Source of the DNA: Gamarada debralockiae
Lineage: Eukaryota > Ascomycota > Leotiomycetes > Helotiales > Hyphodiscaceae
Direction of reading: 5' to 3'
Assembly: GCA_002803225.1 (NCBI GenBank)
Contig: NXFV01001889.1
Coordinates: 1-26,814 of the forward strand
DNA: 26,814 nt
The position numbers and the translations under genes are program-made. Shown piece by piece: positions 1 through 10,144 of this stretch. The notes beneath the pieces were generated by a model. It made no database searches. It was not told the origin of the DNA and worked only from the letters and a program-made list of their open reading frames with translations. Position 1 is the stretch's first letter; every line of letters begins with the position of its first letter.

Positions 1-950
1 GGCTAGGTTCTTATTACATTTAACCTCTAGATATCAACTGCTTTTAGCCCTTGGCCACAAAATACTAAGTGAAGCTCGACTAATAGCTTTACAAATCTCT
101 TAGCTAGACAAGTATATTAAAATACAATTTCTATAAGATTTTTAGGCCTACTTAACTCGAATCTTTTACTTTAGCTAATATCTAAGGAGGCTTCGCCAAA
201 GCAGGCATTTGGCTATTTTCACTACTAGTTGTACTTGATGTAATCAAGCGCTAGCCCTAAACCTCTCCTAAAGCTTAAGATAAACCTTTGAAACCCCCTC
301 TTACTCCTATAACCTCGAAATTAATCCGCTGAGCCTAAAAAGCATATAAGATAAACCTTATAAAAGAGAACCTAGACGTTATCCTTCAATTATAAGAACG
401 ACTAGCTACATAATATAAGGTCAATAAATATATCAAAGTAGGCTTACTAGAAACACTTAAGAATAAAAGGAAGAGAAGAGTACGTAAGAAAAGGTTGAAT
501 TTAGTTAGTAAGGAGGATAATAGAGCCTAACTATACTATTCTTCTAGGGTATATATTGCCCTTGCCTATAAAGTAGAAAAAGAAGTAATAGCAGTAGCAG
601 AGAAGGCTAATAAAGAGGTAAAGAAGGTATAAGCTGCTAAAGATAAGAGAAGGAAGGTAGAGGAGGCTCAAGAAAGGGCTTTATAGCGTTAGGTAGCGAA
701 GGACTTAAAGGCGAAAATAGTAGCTAAAAAATTAGCTAAAAAGGAGGCCTAAAAAAAGTAGCTAAAGCTACTAAAGAAGAATAAAAAGAAGTCCTTAATA
801 GTAGTATTACTATATAAGAAGACTTTTAATACTTCTACAAAGGCAGTAATATTTGCTACGGAAGTTGAGGTAGTCACAGAGGGGGAGAGGTCCGAAATGA
901 CCCAAACGCGGACCCGGAAGATTAGTTTACCCGCGCGCTTTAAAATGTAG
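1..950 (+). mobile_element. RIP-degraded pogo/Fot1-like DDE transposase remnant (C-terminal part)
   Basis: Reading the frame that starts at position 3 straight through to the TAG at 948-950 gives about 315 codons without any frameshift, interrupted only by many TAG/TAA stops. Through the stops it follows the C-terminal part of fungal pogo/Fot1-type transposases: a 'PLD-x-x-CF' block at 24-41 (the QPLDVGCF-like region), a 'GGFAKAG' block near 187, a long Lys/Glu/Ala-rich stretch (about 430-770) and the terminal 'LPARF' motif near 927-941. Stops where Gln is expected (CAG/CAA to TAG/TAA), the high TpA content and the absence of indels are what RIP produces. The N-terminal half lies beyond the left edge of the window and I did not identify the 3' terminal inverted repeat. 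The element cannot make protein; it is a dead copy. Confidence 0.8.
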
Positions 951-1244
951 TAATATTAATGTTTAATAATATATATCTATTACTGACCTAACTATATTTC
1001 AATTTATAGAGTAAAATAATTTGTAGTTATTTAATAATAATCATTTTTATTATGTTGTGGTCGCTTAGGAAATATGGGATTTTTGATGGGGTGGGATTTT
1101 CATAGGGAACCCGAGTAAGGATCGACCCGTGTTGTACTTAGTATCAGTTCTCAAAGCGGCGAAGCCTTGAACATATGACGGTCAACTCCGTCAAGATTAG
1201 TTACTGGTATCATGACGGAATGCCTTCATTCACTAGTTACAGTC
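951..1244. other. AT-rich flank of the transposon remnant, no gene
   Basis: Very AT-rich to about 1050, then ordinary composition. The 3' end of the transposon should lie here, perhaps near 1050-1110 where composition changes, but no terminal repeat can be matched because the other end is outside the window. No convincing coding frame. Confidence 0.5.
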
Positions 1245-2406
1245 TCAGCTCATCGCCGGTACAAGGTGGGAGACCACCAGACTTCTCTGATTCCTTGTCA
1301 TTACGGATGGCGTCTTGGCATAGGCCGGTGGTGTTAGATGCTGCGAGCTTCTTTGGGCAGGTGGTTGGGCTAGAGTTTCTGATCTGACGTTAACGGTTGA
1401 GAGTGCGACGAGATGAGTTGTCGGCATCCTTTCTCGTCGACTTTGGAAGAATGGGTTGTTCATCCTCATCATCATTTTGTGCAGTCTAGTACTCTTAAAG
1501 CCTTGATAATTTTGTAGAGCAACACTGCAAATCGATCCTGACATAGGCCCAGCCCAATAGATCCAATGGTATGAGTGGAAGCTTCATGTAACGATGGTTG
1601 GAGCGAGAGAACGAGCTGGGGTTCAAGGAGCCACCTGTTCCAAAGCACACCTAAAATCGGGTGTCAGTTTTCTAAACTCGACGTAGTTGCTGAAGGGGCG
1701 TTTACCAATCAATTCAGCAATGAACTGAGATAGCCCGATGCCAACAGGAGCAATGAATGTTGCATCATGCTTTTCGGCTGCAAGCATGATAATCGTGAAA
1801 ACCAATTGGGCAGTCAAAAGCATCTCAATTACGACTCCCGGGCAAGACTGGCTGCGGGATGAAGAGCGGTACCGATATTCAGACTGCCTGGGAAGATGGC
1901 AGAGACCATGTAAGCTGCGATGATCGCCTCAACGGTTTGTACGACGCAGAGTGTGGCGACTCGAGCCCAGGTGAGGGCGCCAATCAATCCCATGCCAATA
2001 GAGACTTGTCACATAGAAAGAAATATGGTCAGTACGGAATCTACTACAAAGGAGAGAGATGGAAGAGCTTAAAGACTTGCAACTGGCTTGAACAAGCCTT
2101 CCCTGATGCGAAGAACGTCCATGCAGTGACAATTAAGGCTAATGCTGCACCAAATGAAATGTATAGCAGCTCCGATGATGTGACCGAAGTGACTGAGGTG
2201 TCGATGTTACCCTTCTTGGTATTGTTGGAAGAAATGACGGCGACTTGCGCGGCAGAGAAAGCCAAAAAGAGAGAGAATATTGTGCCGATGAACTCTCCGA
2301 GGGCTGCGACGACATGACTGCGTGAGTGGGATGGCAGCACCTCGAAAACCTTTCTGAATGCCTTCTTGAGAGGATCAATTTTCGAGATAGTCGTCCGAGT
2401 TAGCAT
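1245..2406 (-). pseudogene. aquaporin / major intrinsic protein pseudogene
   Basis: On the minus strand from an ATG at 2404-2406 the sequence follows a fungal aquaporin nearly end to end, but in shifting frames. Recognisable blocks are the first helix (GEFIGTIFSLFLAFSAAQVA), 'TAWTFFASG', 'GLIGALTWARV', 'VSAIFPGSLNIGTAL', 'MLLTAQLVFTIIMLAAEKH', 'APVGIG', 'GGSLNP', 'HWIYWAGP', and an acidic 'DEDEQPILPKS' tail. Frame breaks lie just before the first NPA position (where 'GLFKPV' stands in place of GLFNPAV), before 'VVIEMLLTAQ' near 1830, within the second NPA region near 1610 and near 1520. A spliceable intron (donor near 1713, acceptor near 1655 or slightly downstream) is still visible in the last third. 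Both NPA pore motifs are damaged. This is not RIP damage; it looks like plain indel decay. Sequencing error is unlikely given several separate breaks. Confidence 0.8.
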
Positions 2407-2989
2407 ACGGTATTTGAGGGTTGCTGTAGTTTGAAGGGGTTAACGATAAACGGCCTCAGAGAGAGAGAGAGAACGCAGGTGATGTGTATGAATGAAGAAT
2501 GGAGAATGTTCGAAAGTCCGCAGTCAATTATTGGCTCGAATTTAGCAGTGGTTCCTTTCTCACCGGAAAGTGAAGCTCTTGCCTTCCGCGAAGTTTCGGA
2601 GCCCAGCCATCCCGAAAATGCAATGACCGCACGAATTGGTACATCATTCCGGAATGGAAAGCGCGAGAGGGCTCGGTGAGTGGACATAGAAGGTCAACTT
2701 CATCACGAAAGCGATGTTGACTCTTTCCCCTTTTGGCTGAACGACTCGACGACTCAACGTGAGGTCTCGAACTGGCTAAGTGTACTTCTCCGGGACGAAA
2801 GGAAAGAAGAAAAATGATAAAATGGGACCTAAGCTGGAATGCAGGGGCTACCTGCTATCTTTCGTTTCCGGATCTTTGGTCGTGCAGTTCAGGCTCAGGG
2901 GATGGAAAATACCCAATTCGTGCAAGTTGATTCCTGCTGAGACGGCGTCTATAAAATCTACTCAACTTTCAGCCCTGTTCCAAATACCT
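2407..2989. other. intergenic, former aquaporin promoter; GA microsatellite
   Basis: A short (GA)n run lies at about 2457-2473. The reverse-strand frame at 2400-2687 has no recognisable family features and I leave it out. The rest would be the upstream region of the aquaporin pseudogene and the 3' flank of the beta-lactamase-like gene. Nothing else seen. Confidence 0.5.
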
Positions 2990-4376
2990 TCACAACTTCT
3001 CCTGCTCCTTAACCCCTGCCTTCTCATACAACTCCACAATCCAAGCTCTAGACAACTCCAACATCTTCAAATCCCCTGGCGGATTAATCTGGCTCCCAAT
3101 AATTCCACTCATCCCCGCCCTCCTGTCACACCACCACAATAAATTCGGATATCCACCCCACGTAAGACTACCCGCACTTCGGCCAGGGAACGCATCCAGA
3201 TTCATAATACCCCCAATACCCCAATCGACGCGAACACCCATCGGCATGCCGCAATATACTTTATTCATCTCTGGGATCTGGACCTGCTCCTGCAGCTTGG
3301 CTCTTGCCGCATCAGTGAGCTGCGGTTTGAACATCTCTACAATCGTTTCTGATTTCAAGAGTTTGCCATCGTCGGCACAGATGCTGTGCAGCATCTTCTG
3401 GTAATCAAGCGGACTCCCATAACCGCCCGCTCCACCGTGACAAGCCACGCTGTCAATCGCCCAAATGGTGTTATCCGTATGCACCAACTTCGCATTAGGG
3501 TCCTCGGCCGTGCCAAACATGGTGATACCGCAGTCACGCTGGCTCATATCAACCAGCCTTGCCATGACTTCGGGGTTTTTCTTGGGGAAGAACGTGATGT
3601 ATTTCATGCCCAAAGGACCCCAGATGTTCTTTTCCATGTAGGCTTCCAAAGACATGTTGGTGACACGCATAACCATCTCGCCAGCCCAATCAATACCCAC
3701 GCTATACTCCCAGGAGTCGCCGGGCTCGAAGAGGAGTGGGTAGTCGTAGGACTCTACGATAGTGCGCGTGCCACCGAAGGTGGGGGTTATGCCACGGGCG
3801 ATTTGATATTGCATGAGGACTGGATCTTCGGCATTCTGTCAGCAATTCGCTCATCTCAAATATATAAATCCAGCTCACTGAAGATATCGTAGCTCAGCCC
3901 AGATTGATGTGTGAGCATGTGTCTGATCACATGATTAGATCCTTCTCCTCATACTTGGATTCCCCGAGCCTTACCTGAGAGTGATCTTCTTCGTATTCGG
4001 CACCAAAATCGGCTTCTGAGTTCCCTCTTCAAAGCCCTTAAGGATCTCTCGTCCCTTCAGCTCAGGCAAAATACCCGTAACATCATCATCGAGGCTCAAC
4101 AGCCCCTTTTCGACGCACTGCATGGCTGCGATGGTAGTCATGAACTTCGTGCAAGAAGCAAGCCACATCGTAGCATCGGTTTTCATAGGTGAAGGATCCT
4201 TGAGGGAGCGGACTCCGAATGCTTTCTCATAGCGGAATTTGCCTGTCTGATGTTAGCTTGGATGAGTTTCGAGGCGACGAGGAGGGGTTACCATCTGCAC
4301 TGCTAGCAAACAAGACTGCACCTGGGATCTCGACGTCCTTACACGCCTTCTCAATCGTTGCGTCGAAAGAAGACAT
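2990..4376 (-). CDS. beta-lactamase-fold (class C / esterase-like) serine hydrolase
   Basis: Four exons on the minus strand: 4376-4292, 4242-3975, 3922-3879 and 3825-2990, with introns of 49, 52 and 53 nt. Phases agree throughout and give 410 aa. The protein has the Ser-x-x-Lys nucleophile motif (S58-C-T-K61), the 'LTHQSGL' segment, a Tyr motif Y173-S-V (Tyr-x-Asn in true class C enzymes) and a late 'WGGYPN' segment where the KTG/HTG triad normally sits. These fit the penicillin-binding-protein-like esterase/transesterase group (family VIII esterases, LovD-like acyltransferases) better than antibiotic-degrading lactamases. No signal peptide is apparent at the N-terminus (MSSFDATIEKAC), so it is probably cytoplasmic. 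The third intron acceptor (GCCGAAG at 3826) was chosen because it gives 'YDIFNP' in frame. The substrate cannot be told, and no biosynthetic cluster surrounds it. Confidence 0.85.
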
Positions 4377-5152
4377 CTTGCTTGCTTGAATACTTCTTAC
4401 TTTTGCAGTTCTGCGATTTTCAAAAAAGTATGCGTGAGAAATGATCGCTACACAAGACGGTAAGATAAAAGGAGGAAATCCGAGATCGATTATAGTCGAC
4501 TGGTAGCTGAACCTTCAAGCCACATAAAATCTACAATAGGATTGGATGAAGCCAAGCGGTCAGCCTGACAGCTTATCCATCCCTTCCATTGGGCAGCCCA
4601 GACTCTAAATACCGTACCCAGGAACCGCATCCAGGACGGCACGACTGCCCCTCAGTACAGCGAGTCATAACCTCGGTCATTCCCCCCAATGGTTGTCGAG
4701 CGGACCTGCACCTTTCTTTATCTGCGTTAATACTCCACCTCCCTTACACAACTCAGACTACCTCTCGGTTATCCACAGCCCACTAATGTCAGCATTGCGT
4801 CTTTGAGCCTGGCAGAGAAGAATGACAGCCCCTGGTGAATTGGAACGAAGATATCGTATTTGTAGCCCTTGAACAGCAGAGACCACAGCGAGGATGAAGT
4901 ATAGCCGTGCCAGCTCTCAGAGTGTAGCACAAAGCTCCCGGTCACTACAGAATCCAAGCCCGTGCGAAGAGGGAAGACCAAGCCTCGTCATGATTCTTTT
5001 CATTCTAAGCAGCCAAGTAATCAACAATGTTACAGTACTGTACAGTCGAGTCCCAATCCCTGAACGCCCTGCCGATGCTTGCTTCAAAACTCAATCCCAT
5101 CCTTATGACAGCCAAACAAACCGGATACCGTTACACGAAGCTTATTGTAAGC
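4377..5152. other. intergenic, promoter of the hydrolase gene
   Basis: Lies between the start of the hydrolase gene and the 3' end of the mannosyltransferase gene (both minus strand). It should contain the hydrolase promoter near its left end and the mannosyltransferase 3' UTR at its right end. Several short open frames exist but none has family features or a sensible splice pattern. Confidence 0.5.
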
Positions 5153-6497
5153 TTATCCCATGCCCACGTATTTGAACCAATTCGGTCTGCAATCCTCCTT
5201 CATTAGCCACGCCTCGCCGTCTGTGAATCGTCCGGCCTTACAGCCTTTGCATTTCGGAGAGTTGGGACAGTTGAAATAGGGAATATGTTGGTAGCCGATA
5301 TCTCTGAACCTGGTATCGTATCACGTCAGCACATGCTTTCCAGTTTGGGGTAAGGAGGGGCAGGGACTTACCAATGGATCCTGCTTGCATCCTCGAACAA
5401 CCCTAACGCAATACTGTGAACAGGCGCATCACCCCACCTCTCATAAAAGAAACCCCCCGCACGATCCAAATGGTTGAAGTAATCCTCATACGCCTGACTC
5501 CGCCAGAAACTCATATCCGCGATCTCGAAATTGCTCCAGAAATGACAGGTCGAGTATCCATTCGCCTTCATGTTGTGTTCTGGTCTCCGCGAGTTATCCG
5601 TCAACCATCTCATTGCGTTGTTATCGTGTAGGTATTCGGGATGCTGCGCAATGAACTTCGTGGTCTCGGGCCATAATGTTGGGATCGATTGTGGAGCATC
5701 GTAGAGATTTATCGTGAAGCCGTACGTCTTGTTGTGGTCTGCCATGAAGCGGAACACGTCGTAATCCACGTCGCAGAAGAAATGTACCTTGGGCTCCACT
5801 CGCCAGTAGTACTGTATGTTTGCCAGCGCAGGATGCTTGTAGAAGAGACCGCTGTTCCAGCGGCACATTTGGTGGTAGGATTTCATGCTGCCATACTGGA
5901 TGTCGTTCTCTTTGAGGATCTTGGCGGATTCTTGGAATAGCGCCTCGTCGATCCAGGAGGGAACTTCCCAGTGCTCCTTTGGTATCAATTCTAGGACCCA
6001 ATGTCAGTTGTGCCATTCGAAAAGGAGCGAATCTGGCCTTACCATATTTACATTCTGCTTTCGTCTCTGCTTGTGTCCGCTTCTTGAATTCATCGTCGAA
6101 GGGGACATCGTTGAAAAAAGTCCAGGGGTAATTGAATTTTGAATTCCATGTTCGTTCGAGATCTCGCATTGCTTGAACCATTCCATCGACTTCGTTGTTT
6201 CGAACTAGGGATAGGAGAGTGGCATTAATTCGACTTGTCCCTTCAGCACCTAGCCCATATCCATCTGTCGCTCGCCATAAGACTCCCTCAGGTTCTCCCG
6301 TAGCTGCAGACGTATCAGTAAATCCCATTGCAGACGATAAGATGGGTTGGGCGCATACGATCTAAATTGGGATCTCTGTCCATATTCTCCAACGTATCTC
6401 CAGGACCTTGAGTAGGCCCGAAGACCTGGTATAGGAAGAATATCCATAACCCTATCGCCACCAGCCCCAGTACTCGAATTGGTCGTGCTATCGCCAT
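5153..6497 (-). CDS. alpha-1,2-mannosyltransferase, KRE2/MNT1/KTR family (GT15)
   Basis: Four exons: 6497-6359, 6303-6043, 5990-5372 and 5309-5153; introns of 55, 52 and 62 nt, phases 1, 1 and 2, 391 aa in total. A short cytoplasmic N-terminus is followed by a signal-anchor helix at about residues 9-26 (VLGLVAIGLWIFFLYQVF), giving the type II Golgi membrane topology of the family. The luminal catalytic domain shows 'RNNEVDGMV', 'YPWTFFNDVPFDDEF', 'YHQMCRWNSGLFY', the 'RVEPKVHFFCDVDYD' block (E199, D207-D209; metal/nucleotide-sugar site in the family), 'WSNFEIADM' (E289, the family's proposed catalytic Glu), 'GGFFYERWGDAPVHSIAL' and the closing Cys-rich 'CPNSPKCKGCKAG'. It adds mannose from GDP-mannose to O- and/or N-linked glycans of cell-wall proteins. 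Which KTR paralogue it is (KTR4-like or KRE2-like) cannot be settled by eye. Confidence 0.95.
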
Positions 6498-6721
6498 GTT
6501 GTGGTTGTCGTGTGCTCATTCAACAAAAAAGTTGGGCGTGATGGTTATTTTGTCCCCTTAATCTCTGGAACTTGCCGATTCGTCACCACCAACCAAAAGT
6601 CTCAGGTTCACTTTCATGCCTCAGGCAAAAATGCTCAAGTCTCGTCGCGTCTTCCTGCGCGTAACGATTTCGAGATGCGAATTTCTTGTTGACGGAGACA
6701 TGTACAAGGTCTATTTTCGTG
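6498..6721. promoter_or_regulatory. shared divergent promoter, mannosyltransferase / GCP5-like gene
   Basis: Only about 220 bp separate the two divergent start codons, so both promoters must lie here (and in 5' leader sequence). No single motif stands out that I would name. Confidence 0.5.
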
Positions 6722-9545
6722 ATGGCGCACGTTGCGAAGCTGGGTGCCTTGACAGATGAGCTTGTGACATTGCTCACCTCAACGACCGCAGAGGTACAAA
6801 AAGCTTCACTTTCTCACGATCTTTGGACCCATGAACTGATTCAAGGTCTAGTCTGACCCAGCAATATTCAGCATCTATAGAGAGTCCGCCCTTCGAAGCC
6901 TACGATATCATAATTTCCCTCGAACCAACCAATTTGACATCACAGGTCGACTCGATGGCCTGGAAGAGAAATTCCGAGTCTACAATGAAGATCCGTTGGC
7001 AGATGCGCTAAGGGAGCGTCTGGATATATTAGAGAAGGAAAAGATCAAATGGGCACCGGAAATACTACACTTACTTCTTGAGTTATCAGACAAGCCGGTC
7101 TCAAATTCTAAGCTTGAGGATCTTGATTCCCTCAAGGGGCAAGAACCGGATACAGGACCGCCTTTGAGATGGAAGGATTTGATTGCCGAAGAGCCTCTAT
7201 TACGGGATAAGGGTGTTTGGAGGAATGTTGACTTTGGAGCGGAAAGTTCCGAAGGAGAGGATGGGTTCGACGACAGTCGATCCGAGCTCTCGGGGACGGA
7301 CATGACTGTTCAGTCAAGTATAGACGACGGGCTCAATCGAAGACCGGAAGAATATTCAGTGGACAGTGTGAACAAGGAGGAACTTGAAAATCTGCGACAG
7401 GCTCAATTTTGGAAGAAGACGCCTAGTGTTGGTGGAGTCAAGCTGGAAACAGTGAAGAAGCCGATTACGGAACTACAGGCAATCCGAGAAGTCCTCTTCA
7501 TGCTTTCTGGATTCCCGACATCACTGTTTGAGGCACAATCCGAGAAAACAATGGCTATCGCGCCTTCCAAGAGCTATGTGCTTAAACATGCGTCGGCGGA
7601 TGCATTTCAGAAACTGCTACAGGCAATCGCTGATGACGGTTCGTCGATTGCGATTCTTCGATCATGGGTGAAGCGTCCTCAGTCGATACCTCTTGTCCAG
7701 ATTTTCCAAAGCTCAATGTCTGAACGAATCCACGCTTTTGATACCCTTCTGTCTACAATCCAGCAGCGATTTGTGGCTATTGAAGATGACACGGTGGTTA
7801 GTCTTCTTAGAGTGAAGGCTGAGATTGACTCCCATCTACGCCCACTTGTTCGATTGTCCAAGATGATCGAAGGACTGGAAGCAGAGCGATATCCACATGC
7901 TTTCCGTTATCTGGAGATGCTATACGATGAGACCTGCATTTTACAGATGGCTGGAGACGAACAGATGTATGCTTCTATGGGGACGATGTTTTTTGATTGT
8001 TTTCAGGTGTATCTTCGCCCTCTGAGGACCTGGATGGAAGATGGAGAATTGAAGCATGGTGACAAGGTATTTTTTGTCTCGGAAACTACAGGTGACACTG
8101 GACCTGCCTCGATTTGGCAGTCTCGATATAAGATCCGGCAAACTCAAGCTGGTGTTCTGCATGCTCCAAGATTCCTGCGGGCAGCAGCCAACAAAATATT
8201 CACAACTGGCAAAAGTGTTGTGGTTCTCAAGCATCTTAACAAGTTTACCTCCCTGCAGTCCGCCAGGGATATGCTCGAACCTAATTTGGACTTTGAGACT
8301 GTGTGCGACCCATCACGACCTCAACTCGCCCCCTTTTCCCAGCTCTTTGATGTAGCTTTTGATGCCTGGGTACAAAGCAAACATCATCTTGCCTCATCCA
8401 GGCTTCGGGCAACACTCTTCGACTCCTGTGGCCTACACACATCGCTCGACGCCATCTCAAACATATATCTCATGGCCGATGGTGCCACTGCTGCAGTATT
8501 CACCAACTCCATTTTTGACAAACTAGATACCTTGGACGAATCTTGGAACGACCGCTTTACACTTACTGAGCTCGCCCAAAGCACGTTTGGTTCTCTTCCG
8601 TCAATATCTCCAGACCGCCTCCGAACACAGATTCTAAGTCTTCCTCGGAAAGTCCAGGGCGTTGCAAAATGCAGGAGATCCGTCAAGGCTTTATCTGTCG
8701 TCGAGTTCAAGTATCCTCTTTCATGGCCAATCCAGATCATCCTCACCCCGACGACCATTTCTTCGTATCAACGAATATTCACATTTCTCTTTCAAATCCG
8801 GCGAAGTTTCCATATTCTCTCCCGCCAGCGGCTGATCCACGATGTCCTCACGCACACTAGTAGCTCGGATGAGCGCGCCCTCTACTATTCTCTTCGCACA
8901 CGATTCGTCTGGTTCACTCAAACCCTATACTACTATCTCACCTCTCTGGTCATAGAGCCCAATTCCCTCAAAATGCGAGAGCAATTGAAGGACTCAGAAG
9001 ACGTCGACACAATGATTGACGCCCATGCTTCCTGCATCAAATCAACAATCGACCGAGCATTGCTGGGCAGCAAACTCGAATTAATTCACAGGACGATCTT
9101 GAAAATTCTCGATCTGACCATCAAACTCGAGGACGCAGAGGCAGCGAATGCGGCAGCGAACAAGGAGACGATGGAACAACAGCAAGAAAGGATGGATCTC
9201 TCGATGGCTTCTCTAGGCCTTCACACGCCTCAAAAACGTCCAAACAAGCATGTGAGGAGTTCGAACAAAGTCAAGGACGATAGCAGCTCGGATGAAGACG
9301 ATGGAAAGGAAATCGATGTCGATCTAAGTATTCTTTCCTCGACTTACGACAATGGAGGGGAGGAATCATATGTAGAGAAGTTGAGGAAGATGAAGGCGGA
9401 CTTTGATCGATTAGGACGTTTTGTGGCGAGTGGGTTAAGAGGTGTTGCGAGAGCTGGCGGTGGAGATGAGGCTAGAAGCTGGGATGTCCTTGGTGAGATG
9501 TTGGAGTTTGGGTTTGCAAATGGGAGTCTGAGTTATCGACGATAA
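6722..9545 (+). CDS. gamma-tubulin complex component, GCP5-like (Spc97/Spc98 family)
   Basis: The main exon is open to the TAA at 9543-9545, with coding reading back to at least 6885 (frame of 'ESALRSLRYHNFPRTNQFD'), and gives more than 880 aa. The Spc97/98 features are the 'AIREVLFMLSGFPTSLFE' segment that opens the conserved N-terminal GRIP region, a helical middle, and a C-terminal gamma-tubulin-binding part ending in 'DFDRLGRFVASGLRGVARA'. The N-terminal 'TNQFD...RLDGLEEKFRVYN' region fits GCP5 rather than GCP4 or GCP6. An acidic, Ser-rich insertion (SSSDEDDGKEIDVD) sits near the C-terminus. The protein would be part of the gamma-tubulin ring complex that nucleates microtubules at spindle pole bodies. 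The 5' end is unresolved: ATG 6722 starts a good 24-codon exon (MAHVAKLGALTDEL...) with a GTACAA donor at 6794, but the best acceptor (CCCAG at 6861) is out of phase, while 6884 is in phase but is a poor site. Confidence 0.85.
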
Positions 9546-10144
9546 TCGCTCAGGCCACGTGAATGATCAGGATATAGATTTATGGAGAGGAGATGAATGA
9601 TACCCCTGACCCCTGAGAGCGTGTTGCTCACCAACCGATTGGTTCCTGTTTCTCCACCAAACAGCTTTGCGTGACACCGGTCACAAATTTTGAGCTGATC
9701 GCACGTCAGCTGCCGTGAACCGTTTGCTGTTTGCGGGGAAGATATATTCCCCGGATCAACATCTGTCTCTCTTCATCTCCGTCCTCTTTCAACCTCGACT
9801 CTCAAACACTATATTCTCTCAATACTCTTTTAGCCTCTCTTCCGGTCCAGATAATAATAACTTCCCAACTGTGGATCCTACGCCCTTCGGACACTTTCAC
9901 TAATCACGACGGGCAGGACTTTCGCACCTTCCTTTCCCGCCGATTCGTCGTCGGGCTAGGTTGCTTTGTAAGAAATCCGACCCAGCCTATCTCTTATCGG
10001 TAGAAAGCTCAATATTGACCCCGTTCTTGAGTTTCACCACTCTCTCTTCTCCTCTTTCCGTCTTATTTCTCATTTTATCTCTATCCGTCTTTATCAATTC
10101 ACTTATTGAAGGGATATCGAAATTTTGGGATATCTCTTGCAGCC
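9546..10144. other. intergenic: GCP5-like 3' flank and aminotransferase promoter
   Basis: Contains a CACGTG at 9556-9561, an inverted GTGAC/GTCAC pair at about 9671-9684 and strongly CT-rich stretches (about 9765-9845 and 10030-10100) typical of fungal 5' leaders just before the start at 10145. Two overlapping forward frames near 9715-10003 have low-complexity Ser/Leu composition and look like shadows of the pyrimidine-rich leader. Confidence 0.5.

Noticed and set aside
2400..2687. 95-codon reverse frame as an N-terminal exon of the aquaporin
   Set aside because: It does not resemble an aquaporin N-terminus and no donor/acceptor pair links it convincingly to the helix at 2406.
9671..9684. 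Inverted GTGAC-GTCAC pair as a regulator operator
   Set aside because: Half-sites are only five bases and no regulator with this palindrome can be named; chance occurrence is likely.
9715..10003. Two overlapping forward frames upstream of the aminotransferase
   Set aside because: Ser/Leu/Pro composition comes from a pyrimidine-rich leader; no start context or domain.
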